Shown: positions 57,133-64,000 of the stretch, piece by piece | How the letters are laid out: each line of letters starts with the position of its first letter | Numbering within the stretch: the first letter of the stretch is position 1 | From: Actinomycetota bacterium | Lineage (GTDB): Bacteria > Actinomycetota > Thermoleophilia > Solirubrobacterales > Solirubrobacteraceae | Direction of reading: 5' to 3' | NCBI GenBank assembly: GCA_009699865.1 | Contig: WLNJ01000001.1 | Location: forward strand, 62,001 to 126,000 | Length of the DNA stretch: 64,000 nucleotides | The notes under the pieces: model-generated | Database searches by the model: none | What the model was told of the DNA's origin: nothing | What the model saw: only the letters and a program-made list of their open reading frames with translations | Program-made: the position numbers and the translations under genes

Positions 57133-57918
57133 CTAGCGGAGTGAGTCCGCGAACCCCTTGACGACGAGTCCCACCGCTGTGGAGGGATCAGCTGCCGTTG
57201 CTGCTTCTCGGATCAGTCGGCTACCAATGATTACTCCTTCAGCACCTGCGTCAGCAGTGCTTGACGCCTGCTCAGGAGTGGAGATCCCGAACCCAACGGC
57301 CACGGGGACTGATGTATTAGCGCGTGCCCGCTCGACCACCGCGTCAATTCCAGCAGCAGGACCACTGCGCTCACCAGTCGTGCCGGCGACCGAAACTGTG
57401 TAGAGGAAGCCACGGGCCCGCGCGCCAATCTCTGCGAGTCGGGAATCGGGGGTTGTCGGTGCGACCAGCGGGACTAGTGCAAGCCCGTGCGCGTCGAGCG
57501 CCGCTAGGGCCTCCGGGGCCTCCTCAAGGGGAAGATCAGGACAGATCAACCCGCTGACGCCTGCCTCTACTAGTTCAGCTGCAAATGCCTCCCAGCCCAT
57601 CGAGAGCACAAGGTTGGCGTAACACATGACAACGGTGGGAACCGCCTCGGATACAGCTTTGGCGACTCGAAGCGAGGCCTGCACTGTCGCGCCATTTCGC
57701 AAAGCTTGAGTTGCAGCCTCGTGAATTACGGGGCCGTCGGCAAGGGGGTCGCTGTACGGGATGCCAACCTCCACTAGGTCAGCTCCGTTAGCGGCACACG
57801 ATAAGCCGATTGCTATTGACGTTTCCTCATCGGGAAAACAGGCCATCATGTAGGGCATCAGCGCCGCGCGGCCCGTGCGCTGCTCAAAAGCTGCCCCAAT
57901 TCGCTCGCAGCCAGTCAT
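57133..57918 (-). CDS. trpA: tryptophan synthase alpha chain
   Basis: TrpA cleaves indole-3-glycerol phosphate to indole. The 261-residue TIM barrel has [18 protein letters not shown], which contains the catalytic Glu and Asp, [29 protein letters not shown] and [14 protein letters not shown] with the phosphate-binding loop near IIGSRLI. The ATG overlaps the trpB stop by four bases (ATGA). Length and motifs are normal. Confidence 0.97.
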   Translation of the reverse strand: MTGCERIGAAFEQRTGRAALMPYMMACFPDEETSIAIGLSCAANGADLVEVGIPYSDPLADGPVIHEAATQALRNGATVQASLRVAKAVSEAVPTVVMCYANLVLSMGWEAFAAELVEAGVSGLICPDLPLEEAPEALAALDAHGLALVPLVAPTTPDSRLAEIGARARGFLYTVSVAGTTGERSGPAAGIDAVVERARANTSVPVAVGFGISTPEQASSTADAGAEGVIIGSRLIREAATAADPSTAVGLVVKGFADSLR

Positions 57919-59075
57919 GAGGTCCGGGCGATAACTTCAGCCAAGTCCTTGTCGCCCCGCCCCGAAAGAATGAGCAGGTCTCGCTCCCCGGGATTGGCCA
58001 TGGCCCACGCGAACGCATGCGCGGTCTCGAGCGCGGGGATGATTCCCTCCAGCTCGGAAACTCTCCTGAACGCAGCAAGGGCGTCTGCGTCCGTAACGGC
58101 TACATATGTGGCTCTACCAGTCTCGCGCAGCCATGCGTGCTGGGGGCCGGAGCCGGGGTAGTCAAGCCCGGCGCTCACGCTGTGAGCCTCTGCGATCTGC
58201 CCCTCGTCGTTCTGCATGATCGCTGAGAGCGAACCGTGGAGAATCCCTGGCCTTCCACCAGCGGTAAGTGGTGCGCCATGCCTCCCTGAATCAAGTCCTT
58301 CTCCTGCTGCCTCAACACCAATTAGCTCAACCTCGGCGTCCTCCAGAAACGCTGCGAAGCCTCCAATCGCATTACTTCCTCCGCCTACACAGGCGATGAC
58401 CCGCTTAGGTAACTCGCCAGTCCGGTCAAGCATCTGGGCCCTAGCCTCGTCCGAGATAACCCGCTGAAGATCGCGAACAATTGCGGGAAATGGGGCTGGA
58501 CCAACCGCCGAGCCGATGATGTAGTGGCTTGTCTCAACGCTTGCCACCCAGTCACGGATCGCCTCGCTGACAGCTTCCTTCAGAGTCTTAGCACCGGATT
58601 CAACGGGTGCCACTGTTGCTCCGAGCAGGCGCATCCGCTCCACATTGGGCTGCTGCCTGCGAATGTCCTCTGCGCCCATGTAGACGACACACTCAAGGCC
58701 TAGTCGCGCGCAAGCAACAGCCGTAGCAACCCCATGCTGCCCGGCCCCAGTCTCCGCGATTATGCGACGTTTGCCCATCCGCTTGGCCAAAAGGGCCTGA
58801 CCAAGAGCGTTGTTGATCTTGTGGGCGCCTGTGTGAAGGAGGTCCTCGCGCTTAAGCCAAAGCTCCCCACCGGTGAGCTCACTGAGCCGTTCGGCTCGAT
58901 AAAGGGGTGTCGGACGGCCGGCGAAGTCCCTCAACAAGATTCCAAGTTCAGCCTCATAGGCCGGGTCATTCCGCGCGGCAACCCACGCCTCTTCAAGCTC
59001 AACGAGGGCTGGCATCAATGTCTCCGGCACATACCTGCCGCCAAAAGGGCCGAACCTGTGCTCAACCTCGGTCAC
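57915..59075 (-). CDS. trpB: tryptophan synthase beta chain
   Basis: TrpB condenses indole with serine using PLP. The 386-residue protein has [42 protein letters not shown] with the PLP lysine at residue 86, [12 protein letters not shown] with the catalytic Glu, and the phosphate-binding [17 protein letters not shown] and SEGIIPALE-type [15 protein letters not shown] are also conserved. This is a standard TrpB1, not the TrpB2 form. The GTG start overlaps the trpF stop (GTGA). Confidence 0.98.
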   Translation of the reverse strand: MTEVEHRFGPFGGRYVPETLMPALVELEEAWVAARNDPAYEAELGILLRDFAGRPTPLYRAERLSELTGGELWLKREDLLHTGAHKINNALGQALLAKRMGKRRIIAETGAGQHGVATAVACARLGLECVVYMGAEDIRRQQPNVERMRLLGATVAPVESGAKTLKEAVSEAIRDWVASVETSHYIIGSAVGPAPFPAIVRDLQRVISDEARAQMLDRTGELPKRVIACVGGGSNAIGGFAAFLEDAEVELIGVEAAGEGLDSGRHGAPLTAGGRPGILHGSLSAIMQNDEGQIAEAHSVSAGLDYPGSGPQHAWLRETGRATYVAVTDADALAAFRRVSELEGIIPALETAHAFAWAMANPGERDLLILSGRGDKDLAEVIARTS

Positions 59076-59803
59076 GATGCCTCCTCGGGCGCCGCAGCAG
59101 CTTCGTCAACCTCCAAGGGTGGACCATCTAGGCCACCGTCAAAGACTTCTTCCTCGGGAACAAAAGGATCCGTCGACCGAACAGCGTCCGCAAAGTCGCG
59201 CATGCGGACAGGGTCCTTAATCCCCGGCGCTGCTTCAGTCCCGCTGGCCACGTCTACAGCAAATGGGTGGGCCGCGCCAATGGCATCAATCACATTGTCC
59301 GCGCGCAAGCCGCCGGCGAGGATGAACGGCACCGGACCTTGGTGAGTTCCCGCGAACTCCCAAGGGAAGCTCTCCCCTGTGCCGCCTGGCATCTCGGGTA
59401 CATGAGTGTCCAGCAGGTGGTAGGCAGTTGGGTAAATCCGAAGGTCGAGAACGTCTGCCGGACTCTTGACACGCGCGGCCTTGATCACGCCGCAGCCCGT
59501 TCGTCGAGAGATCTCGGAGCAGTAATCAGGGCCCTCATCTCCGTGGAGCTGGATCAGAGTCAACCCGACGAGATCGGCGATGCGCGCAACGCTGTCAAGG
59601 GTTGCGTTGTAGAAGACCCCTACTGACTCGGCTTTGCGCTTAACGAGGGTCGCGATCTCGAAAGCGTCATCGATCTCGCAGTGCCGCGGAGACTCCCGAT
59701 GGAAAACCATTCCGACGGCCCACGCTTCCAGCTCAAGCGCGAGCTCGGCATCTTCAAGGCGGGTCATTCCGCAGAACTTGATTCTCGTCGGTTGTGTGCT
59801 CAC
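59072..59803 (-). CDS. trpF: phosphoribosylanthranilate isomerase with an acidic C-terminal extension
   Basis: TrpF converts PRA to CdRP. The 243-residue protein starts [16 protein letters not shown] with the catalytic Cys, continues with [40 protein letters not shown] with the general-acid Asp, and [12 protein letters not shown], and ends with the phosphate loop [15 protein letters not shown]. About 33 extra acidic residues follow the normal end of the family ([11 protein letters not shown] to AAAPEEAS). GTG 59803 is 7 bases after a TACCAT box, so trpF likely starts a new transcription unit after the protease gene. Confidence 0.95.
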   Translation of the reverse strand: MSTQPTRIKFCGMTRLEDAELALELEAWAVGMVFHRESPRHCEIDDAFEIATLVKRKAESVGVFYNATLDSVARIADLVGLTLIQLHGDEGPDYCSEISRRTGCGVIKAARVKSPADVLDLRIYPTAYHLLDTHVPEMPGGTGESFPWEFAGTHQGPVPFILAGGLRADNVIDAIGAAHPFAVDVASGTEAAPGIKDPVRMRDFADAVRSTDPFVPEEEVFDGGLDGPPLEVDEAAAAPEEAS

Positions 59804-59810
59804 GGGCTGG

Positions 59811-59816
59811 ATGGTA
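59811..59816 (-). promoter_or_regulatory. candidate leaderless -10 box of trpF-trpB-trpA
   Basis: GAC-TACCAT on the minus strand, 7 bases before GTG 59803. It lies just after the hairpin terminator behind the protease gene, which supports a split of the trp genes into two units. Confidence 0.5.
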
Positions 59817-59820
59817 GTCG

Positions 59821-59863
59821 CCAAAGCAAGAACGCCCCGCCCGCGGGATGCGGACGAGGCGTT
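59821..59863 (-). terminator. intrinsic terminator after the HtrA-like gene
   Basis: On the minus strand a stem with arms AACGCC-t-CGTCCGC and GCGGGCG-g-GGCGTT (59831-59863; 13 paired positions, one G-T wobble, one mismatch, 5-base loop) is followed by CTTGCTTTGG, a moderately T-rich tail. It lies about 31 bases after the protease stop codon at 59895. Confidence 0.7.
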
Positions 59864-59894
59864 GTCTGGCTTACTCGACGAGGGAGGAGTCCCG

Positions 59895-61064
59895 TCAGAG
59901 CTTGGCCGGCCGCACCCCAAGCGTCACGTTCAGGGTGATGGTCTCCTTGCCTCGCCGGACCTTCATCGGGACCTTCGTCCCGGGCTTGTCTCCGGCAATA
60001 ACTGCAGCAAGATCGTCTGAAGTCCTGATCTCATGTCCTCCAGCGGCGATGATGATGTCCCCACCAACAAAGATCTGCTGACCCCCAGTGGTGCGCTGTC
60101 GACTCCCCCCGCGGATGCCAGCCGCAGCGGCCGGGCTCTTTGGAACCACCCGCTGGACAAGTGCCCCATAGCCCGAGGACAGGCGCAGGCTGGACAGTGA
60201 CGCGTCAACTGTCGTGGACTCGACCCCAAGCCAGCCCCGTTCGACCCGGCGACCCTGAGACAGCGCTGGGAGGATTGACTTTGCTGTGTTGATCGGAACC
60301 GCAAAGCCGATGCCAACGTTGCCCGACGAGCCGGAGCCACCGGTCTCAATTTGGCTGTTGACACCAATAACTTCACCAGCCGTGTTTAGAAGCGGACCGC
60401 CGCTGTTGCCTGGATTGATAGCTGCGTCGGTCTGGATCACATCACTGATCTGGAATCCGTTGGGTGCCGCAATCCGACGCTGCAGGGCGCTCACCACTCC
60501 CGTCGTCAGTGTCCGATCAAGGTTGAACGGGTTGCCAATAGCCAAGACTGGATCGCCCACCTGGACAGCACTCGAACTACCGAGAGTGAGTGGGTGCAAG
60601 TCGAGACCATCGGTGTTGACCTTCAGTAGCGCAAGGTCAGTGGAGGGATCCTTGCCAACAAGGGTTGCTGGGGCAGTCTTTTTGTCGTCGAATCCAACTC
60701 GGATCGCCGTCGCACCATTGACGACGTGGTAGTTGGTGAGGATTAGGCCCTTCTTGTCAATAACAAAGCCAGACCCCGTGGCCTGCCCGGACTGCTGGCC
60801 GCCGAATCCAAACTGATCTTGAGTCTGCTGAACGATGGTTGAGCTGATGAACACAACACCTGGCGCATCGCGTTTGTAGATCTCCCTTGCGCTCAGCGGG
60901 CTGCCACCATCAGCGGCAGGAACAGCACCACCTGAGCTAATGCCCGCGGAGCCGTAGACAGTGGTGGTCGTCGAACCGACTCCCAACACTCCGATAACGA
61001 GCGCGACTACGCCTCCACCTGCAACCCCGGCTAGTCCCATCGAAACTGCGTTCTGTTTGTTCAT
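59895..61064 (-). CDS. HtrA/DegP-like membrane-anchored serine protease with PDZ domain (S1C)
   Basis: This 389-residue protein has an N-terminal hydrophobic anchor (residues 9-30, MGLAGVAGGGVVALVIGVL), a flexible serine/glycine linker and a chymotrypsin-like domain. The triad is His113 (LTNYHVV), Asp143 (STDLALLK) and Ser221 (NPGNSGGPL). A PDZ domain covers about residues 295-385 (GYGALVQRVVPKSPAAAAGI, GGDIIIAAGGHEI). Such proteases degrade misfolded envelope proteins. It lies 33 bases after trpC and before trpF on the same strand, which is unusual. ATG 61064 is preferred; TTG 61091 would place the hairpin at 61065-61082 inside the coding region. Confidence 0.93.
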   Translation of the reverse strand: MNKQNAVSMGLAGVAGGGVVALVIGVLGVGSTTTTVYGSAGISSGGAVPAADGGSPLSAREIYKRDAPGVVFISSTIVQQTQDQFGFGGQQSGQATGSGFVIDKKGLILTNYHVVNGATAIRVGFDDKKTAPATLVGKDPSTDLALLKVNTDGLDLHPLTLGSSSAVQVGDPVLAIGNPFNLDRTLTTGVVSALQRRIAAPNGFQISDVIQTDAAINPGNSGGPLLNTAGEVIGVNSQIETGGSGSSGNVGIGFAVPINTAKSILPALSQGRRVERGWLGVESTTVDASLSSLRLSSGYGALVQRVVPKSPAAAAGIRGGSRQRTTGGQQIFVGGDIIIAAGGHEIRTSDDLAAVIAGDKPGTKVPMKVRRGKETITLNVTLGVRPAKL

Positions 61065-61082
61065 GACCCGATCATGCGGGTC
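61065..61082. promoter_or_regulatory. inverted repeat touching the HtrA start codon
   Basis: The arms GACCCG and CGGGTC are perfect 6-base inverted repeats around a 6-base loop, ending one base before the ATG on the minus strand. It could fold in the mRNA and mask the start, or be a protein-binding site. There is no Shine-Dalgarno sequence in the usual window, and the short arms make chance possible. Confidence 0.35.
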
Positions 61083-61097
61083 ATTCCTCAAGATTTC

Positions 61098-61877
61098 CTA
61101 AGTACGGTCGAGCAAGACCTTTACCGCATCAGCTATGTCAGTTGATCGCATCAGTGCCTCTCCAACAAGAACAGCGTCAACCCCCACGCGCTCGAGCTCG
61201 TGGAGCTCCTCGGCCGCCGAGATACCCGACTCAGAAACCACAGTCTTGCCGGCTGGAACATCGGCGAGAAGCTCAAACGTACGTTTCAAGTCAACGCTGA
61301 AGTCCTTCAGATTCCGGTTGTTGATCCCGATCAGCGTCGCTGCTGAACCGAGGGCCACCTCAAGCTCAGCCTCGTCGTGAACTTCGGTCAGTACATCGAG
61401 TCGGAGTGAGTGTGCTTCAGCCGCAAGCTCCGCAAGCTCTGACTCTTCGAGCGCCGCGACGATCAAGAGAATGGCATCGGCTCCAGCCTCCGCCGCCTCA
61501 AGCAGCTGGTAGCTCCCGACGATGAAGTCCTTTCGGAGGATTGGGAGATCGGTCAGTGACCGAGCGAGCCGGAGGTCGTCCAGCGAACCCCCGAAACCTT
61601 CCTCCTCAGTCAGGATGCTTAGGGCACTGGCTCCACCGGCTTCGTAGGCACTGATGACATCGCTCAGTTCTAGATCGGCTCTAATCACGCCTGCTGAGGG
61701 GCTTCTCCGCTTGTGTTCAGCAATCAGTGAGATCCCAGGATGCCCAAGCGTCTGGGCAAAATGACGCTCCGGGCGTGAGGTGTCGATCCGAGAGCGCAGG
61801 TCCGCCTCCGGGATCACTGACATCCTGCGCGCGACTGCTGCACGTGTTGATTCGAGAATGGAATCGAGGCGACTCAT
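61098..61877 (-). CDS. trpC: indole-3-glycerol phosphate synthase
   Basis: This 259-residue TIM barrel converts CdRP to indole-3-glycerol phosphate. The active site is visible in LIAEHKRRSPSAGVI (Glu and Lys), ALSILTEEEGFGG, LPILRKDFIVGSYQL, ILLIVAAL, IGINNRNLKDFSVDL and VVSESGI. It starts 6 bases after the trpD stop and is followed by the HtrA-like gene. This is a monofunctional TrpC; trpF is separate. Confidence 0.97.
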   Translation of the reverse strand: MSRLDSILESTRAAVARRMSVIPEADLRSRIDTSRPERHFAQTLGHPGISLIAEHKRRSPSAGVIRADLELSDVISAYEAGGASALSILTEEEGFGGSLDDLRLARSLTDLPILRKDFIVGSYQLLEAAEAGADAILLIVAALEESELAELAAEAHSLRLDVLTEVHDEAELEVALGSAATLIGINNRNLKDFSVDLKRTFELLADVPAGKTVVSESGISAAEELHELERVGVDAVLVGEALMRSTDIADAVKVLLDRT

Positions 61878-61883
61878 AGGAAG

Positions 61884-62909
61884 CTACACAGAGGCAAGCT
61901 GGTCAACGACAGCTTGGGCGGCACCAGAATCGATGGCCTGTTCTGCTGTGCGTACGCAGGCGGCGAAGTCTTGTGAGTCGCCAGCAGCAAGTATTGCGGC
62001 GGCAGCGTTCACAACGGCCAGATCTCTTGTTGGGCCCAACTCACCGGACAGAATCGCCCGGGTGATCCGAGCGTTGTCAGCAGGGCCACCCCCGGCCACA
62101 TCGTCTGGATTAGCAACCGCAATGCCATAGTCCTGCGGGTCGAGGGTCCAATGTGTGATCTTGCCCTCGCGAACCTCAACAACCCCAGTTGGGGCCGACG
62201 TACTGATCTCGTCAAGACCGTCATGGCTGGAAAGAACAAGGGCGCGAACGGCACCCAGCTCGGCCAAGGCACCGGCAACTACATCAACGGTTGACGGGTC
62301 ACTAACCCCAACAACTTGACGGTCGGCCCCCGCAGGATTGGTCAGCGGTCCCAGCAGATTGAATGCGGTCCTCGTCCCCAGCGCCTTCCTGACTGGAACA
62401 ACATGCTTGGTCGCCGCATGGTGGGCCGGAGCGAACATGAATCCAAACCCGATGGAATCAACATCAGACGCAATCTGCTCCGGAGAGCGATCAATGGGAA
62501 TCCCAAGTGCCTCAAGCAAGTCTGCTGACCCAGATAGTCCTGTGGCTGATCGGTTTCCATGCTTGGCAATGCCGATGCCGGCTCCTGCAGCAATAAGGGC
62601 GGCGGTCGTGGACACGTTGAATGTTCTGCGCCCACCCCCAGTGCCTGCTGTGTCAACAAGATCACCACGAGTTGGCCTTACTGGCGTCGCAAGTGACCGC
62701 ATTGCTGCCGCGAGGCCCGCCAGTTCCGATGCGGTCTCGCCCTTAGCTCTGAGCGCAATCAGAAACCCAGCCGTTAGCACCTCAGAAACGCGTCCCTCCA
62801 TGATCTCAAGAAGCACCGCCTCGGCGTCACTAGCTGAGAGATCGTCTCCAGCGCAGAGAGATTCGACAGCCTTGATCAGTATTTCGTTGGGGACTTGCTC
62901 GTCAGTCAT
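61884..62909 (-). CDS. trpD: anthranilate phosphoribosyltransferase
   Basis: TrpD joins anthranilate with PRPP. The 341-residue protein has VDTAGTGGGRRTFNVSTTAALIAAG and IAKHGNRSATGLSGSADLLEALG for PRPP and anthranilate binding, then FMFAPAHHAATKHVVPVRKALGTRTAFNLLGPLTNPA. GTGGG replaces the more common GTGGD, a variant in the PRPP loop worth noting. ATG 62909 is preferred because it overlaps the trpG stop by four bases (ATGA); a frame to 62963 would run into trpG. Confidence 0.96.
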   Translation of the reverse strand: MTDEQVPNEILIKAVESLCAGDDLSASDAEAVLLEIMEGRVSEVLTAGFLIALRAKGETASELAGLAAAMRSLATPVRPTRGDLVDTAGTGGGRRTFNVSTTAALIAAGAGIGIAKHGNRSATGLSGSADLLEALGIPIDRSPEQIASDVDSIGFGFMFAPAHHAATKHVVPVRKALGTRTAFNLLGPLTNPAGADRQVVGVSDPSTVDVVAGALAELGAVRALVLSSHDGLDEISTSAPTGVVEVREGKITHWTLDPQDYGIAVANPDDVAGGGPADNARITRAILSGELGPTRDLAVVNAAAAILAAGDSQDFAACVRTAEQAIDSGAAQAVVDQLASV

Positions 62910-63496
62910 TGCTCTAGAGCATCGCTGCTGGCAAGGAAGTTCGCAACCAGTGCGTGTCCGCACTCAGTCAGAATCGACTCGGGGTGGAACTGCACCCCTT
63001 CAGCTGGGAGTGTTGGGTGCCTAAGTCCCATCACCACTCCTTCAGAGCTCCTGGCGACAACCTCGAGCTCGCCCGTTGAGTCAGGTTTAACGACAAGCGA
63101 GTGGTAACGCCCGACCGTCAGCGGTGAGGGAAGCCCGAGATAAACGCCCTTCCCATCGTGCTCAATAACTCCGGTCTTGCCATGCACAGGCTCCCCCGTG
63201 ATGACAGTGCCGCCAAAAGCCTGAGCCATTGCCTGATGCCCAAGGCACACGCCAAGTGTCGGAATGCCCGCCTCCGGGAAGGCGCGGACACAGTCCAAGG
63301 TGATCCCAGCCTCATTAGGCGTGCACGGGCCAGGCGATACAACAAGTCGGTCGTAGCCACGCGCGACTAGCTCGGCGGCTTCAGCCTTGTCATTGCGAAC
63401 CACGTCAACCTCAGCACCAAGCTCGCCCAAGTATTGGACGAGGTTCCAAGTGAATGAGTCGTAGTTGTCAAGTACAAGAACGCGCATCAGCTTCAT
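62906..63496 (-). CDS. trpG: anthranilate synthase glutamine amidotransferase subunit
   Basis: This glutaminase of about 196 residues supplies ammonia to Trp[23 protein letters not shown] opens the class I amidotransferase fold. The nucleophile Cys is in [16 protein letters not shown], and the His-Glu pair in [27 protein letters not shown] is also conserved. It may double as the folate-pathway PabA, as in many bacteria. ATG 63496 overlaps the trpE stop by four bases (ATGA); TTG 63502 and ATG 63487 are alternatives. Confidence 0.95.
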   Translation of the reverse strand: MKLMRVLVLDNYDSFTWNLVQYLGELGAEVDVVRNDKAEAAELVARGYDRLVVSPGPCTPNEAGITLDCVRAFPEAGIPTLGVCLGHQAMAQAFGGTVITGEPVHGKTGVIEHDGKGVYLGLPSPLTVGRYHSLVVKPDSTGELEVVARSSEGVVMGLRHPTLPAEGVQFHPESILTECGHALVANFLASSDALEQ

Positions 63497-64000
63497 GCCC
63501 AATCAGGCCTGGTCGACGCCATCTCAACCGCACGCATGACGGCCTTGGCCTTATTGACGGACTCAGTCAGTTCATTCTCAGGAAGGGCGTCGGCAACCGT
63601 GCCGCCACCAGCCTGGATGTGGGCCTTGCCGTCCTTCACTACAACGGTCCTGATGTGGATGCAGACATCTAGATCCCCGGTGTATGAGAGCCATCCGATT
63701 GCGCCCCCGTAGCCCCCGCGCTTGACTGTCTCAACCTCATCGATAATTTCCATTGCCCGAACCTTTGGCGCCCCTGAGAGCGTGCCGGCTGGAAGCACAG
63801 CGCGGAGTGCGTCAATAGCCGAGACGTCATCCCTCAACTCGCCTCCAACTGAGCTGACGATGTGCATCACATGGGAGTACATCTCTACTGCCATCAGCTC
63901 TTCAACTTCAACGCTTCCGTACTTCGAGACGCGGCCCAGATCGTTGCGACCAAGGTCGACAAGCATCACGTGCTCTGCCCGCTCCTTCTCATCTGCAAGT
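63493..64000 (-). CDS. trpE: anthranilate synthase component I (partial, 5' end off the window)
   Basis: The last 168 residues of TrpE are visible. They include [96 protein letters not shown] and [16 protein letters not shown], which form the chorismate and magnesium site. The N-terminal regulatory half and any leader peptide or attenuator lie to the right of the window, so control of the operon cannot be judged here. Confidence 0.96.
   Translation of the reverse strand, partial: LADEKERAEHVMLVDLGRNDLGRVSKYGSVEVEELMAVEMYSHVMHIVSSVGGELRDDVSAIDALRAVLPAGTLSGAPKVRAMEIIDEVETVKRGGYGGAIGWLSYTGDLDVCIHIRTVVVKDGKAHIQAGGGTVADALPENELTESVNKAKAVMRAVEMASTRPDWA

Noticed and set aside
59831-59863. Hairpin considered as a trp attenuator for trpF
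   Set aside because: It lies upstream of the proposed trpF transcription start, and no leader peptide with tryptophan codons or competing stem is visible; a terminator for the protease gene fits better.

Overview
The window looks like a chromosomal segment from an actinobacterium (Actinomycetota). The class is not certain; a Thermoleophilia-like lineage is my best guess, made from gene order and not from any search. The reasons are the fairly high GC content, frequent GTG starts, a colinear polA / rpsA / coaE / uvrB / uvrA block, a four-repeat ribosomal protein S1 with an acidic alanine-rich tail, and many transcription units that seem to begin with a TANNNT box only 6-9 bases before the start codon (leaderless mRNAs). 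The genome is compact. Operon genes are chained by 4-base GTGA/ATGA overlaps, several convergent genes overlap or nearly touch, and no gene-free stretch exceeds about 165 bases. I saw no rRNA, tRNA, CRISPR array, insertion sequence or prophage.

Layout. Bases 1-2068 (minus strand) are the tRNA t6A operon tsaE-tsaB-rimI-tsaD, with tsaD cut by the window edge. Bases 2120-30345 are a large surface-polysaccharide locus on both strands. It holds an O-antigen polymerase/ligase-like protein, two unrelated flippases, at least nine GT2/GT4 glycosyltransferase domains (two in fused proteins), a conventional GT-C-like membrane protein, four copies of an unusual GT-C-like membrane family, a PLP/[2Fe-2S] dideoxysugar dehydrase (E1 type), and two tandem secreted clan-A glycoside hydrolase-like proteins. 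Bases 30342-33821 carry a family-4 uracil-DNA glycosylase and a DUF2520-panC-panB pantothenate operon. Bases 33815-51459 form a long minus-strand block: polA, a fifth copy of the GT-C-like family, an acyltransferase-3, a YdcZ-type transporter, rpsA, coaE, a lytic transglycosylase, an epimerase, uvrB, a small hypothetical gene, uvrA, a hexapeptide acetyltransferase, lemA and htpX. Bases 51596-56944 hold an ACT-domain malic enzyme, a TIGR01777 epimerase, two lipoprotein type-1 solute-binding proteins without a transporter, and a small lipoprotein. Bases 56949-64000 are the tryptophan genes trpE-G-D-C, an HtrA protease, trpF-B-A and a small membrane protein, all on the minus strand; trpE is cut by the right edge.

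How the genes may work together. The most distinctive content is the five-member membrane family at 6996, 13233, 14849, 16545 and 47240. Three copies sit in one operon behind a methyltransferase/polyprenyl-phosphate-mannose-synthase-like fusion. A divergent neighbour encodes an ALG5-like polyprenyl-phosphate sugar synthase. Together they suggest a pathway in which cytoplasmic GT2 enzymes make lipid-linked sugars that the GT-C-like proteins transfer on the outer face of the membrane to a glycan exported by the flippases. In the trp region, a hairpin terminator after the protease gene and a fresh TANNNT box before trpF suggest that the pathway is split into two transcription units.
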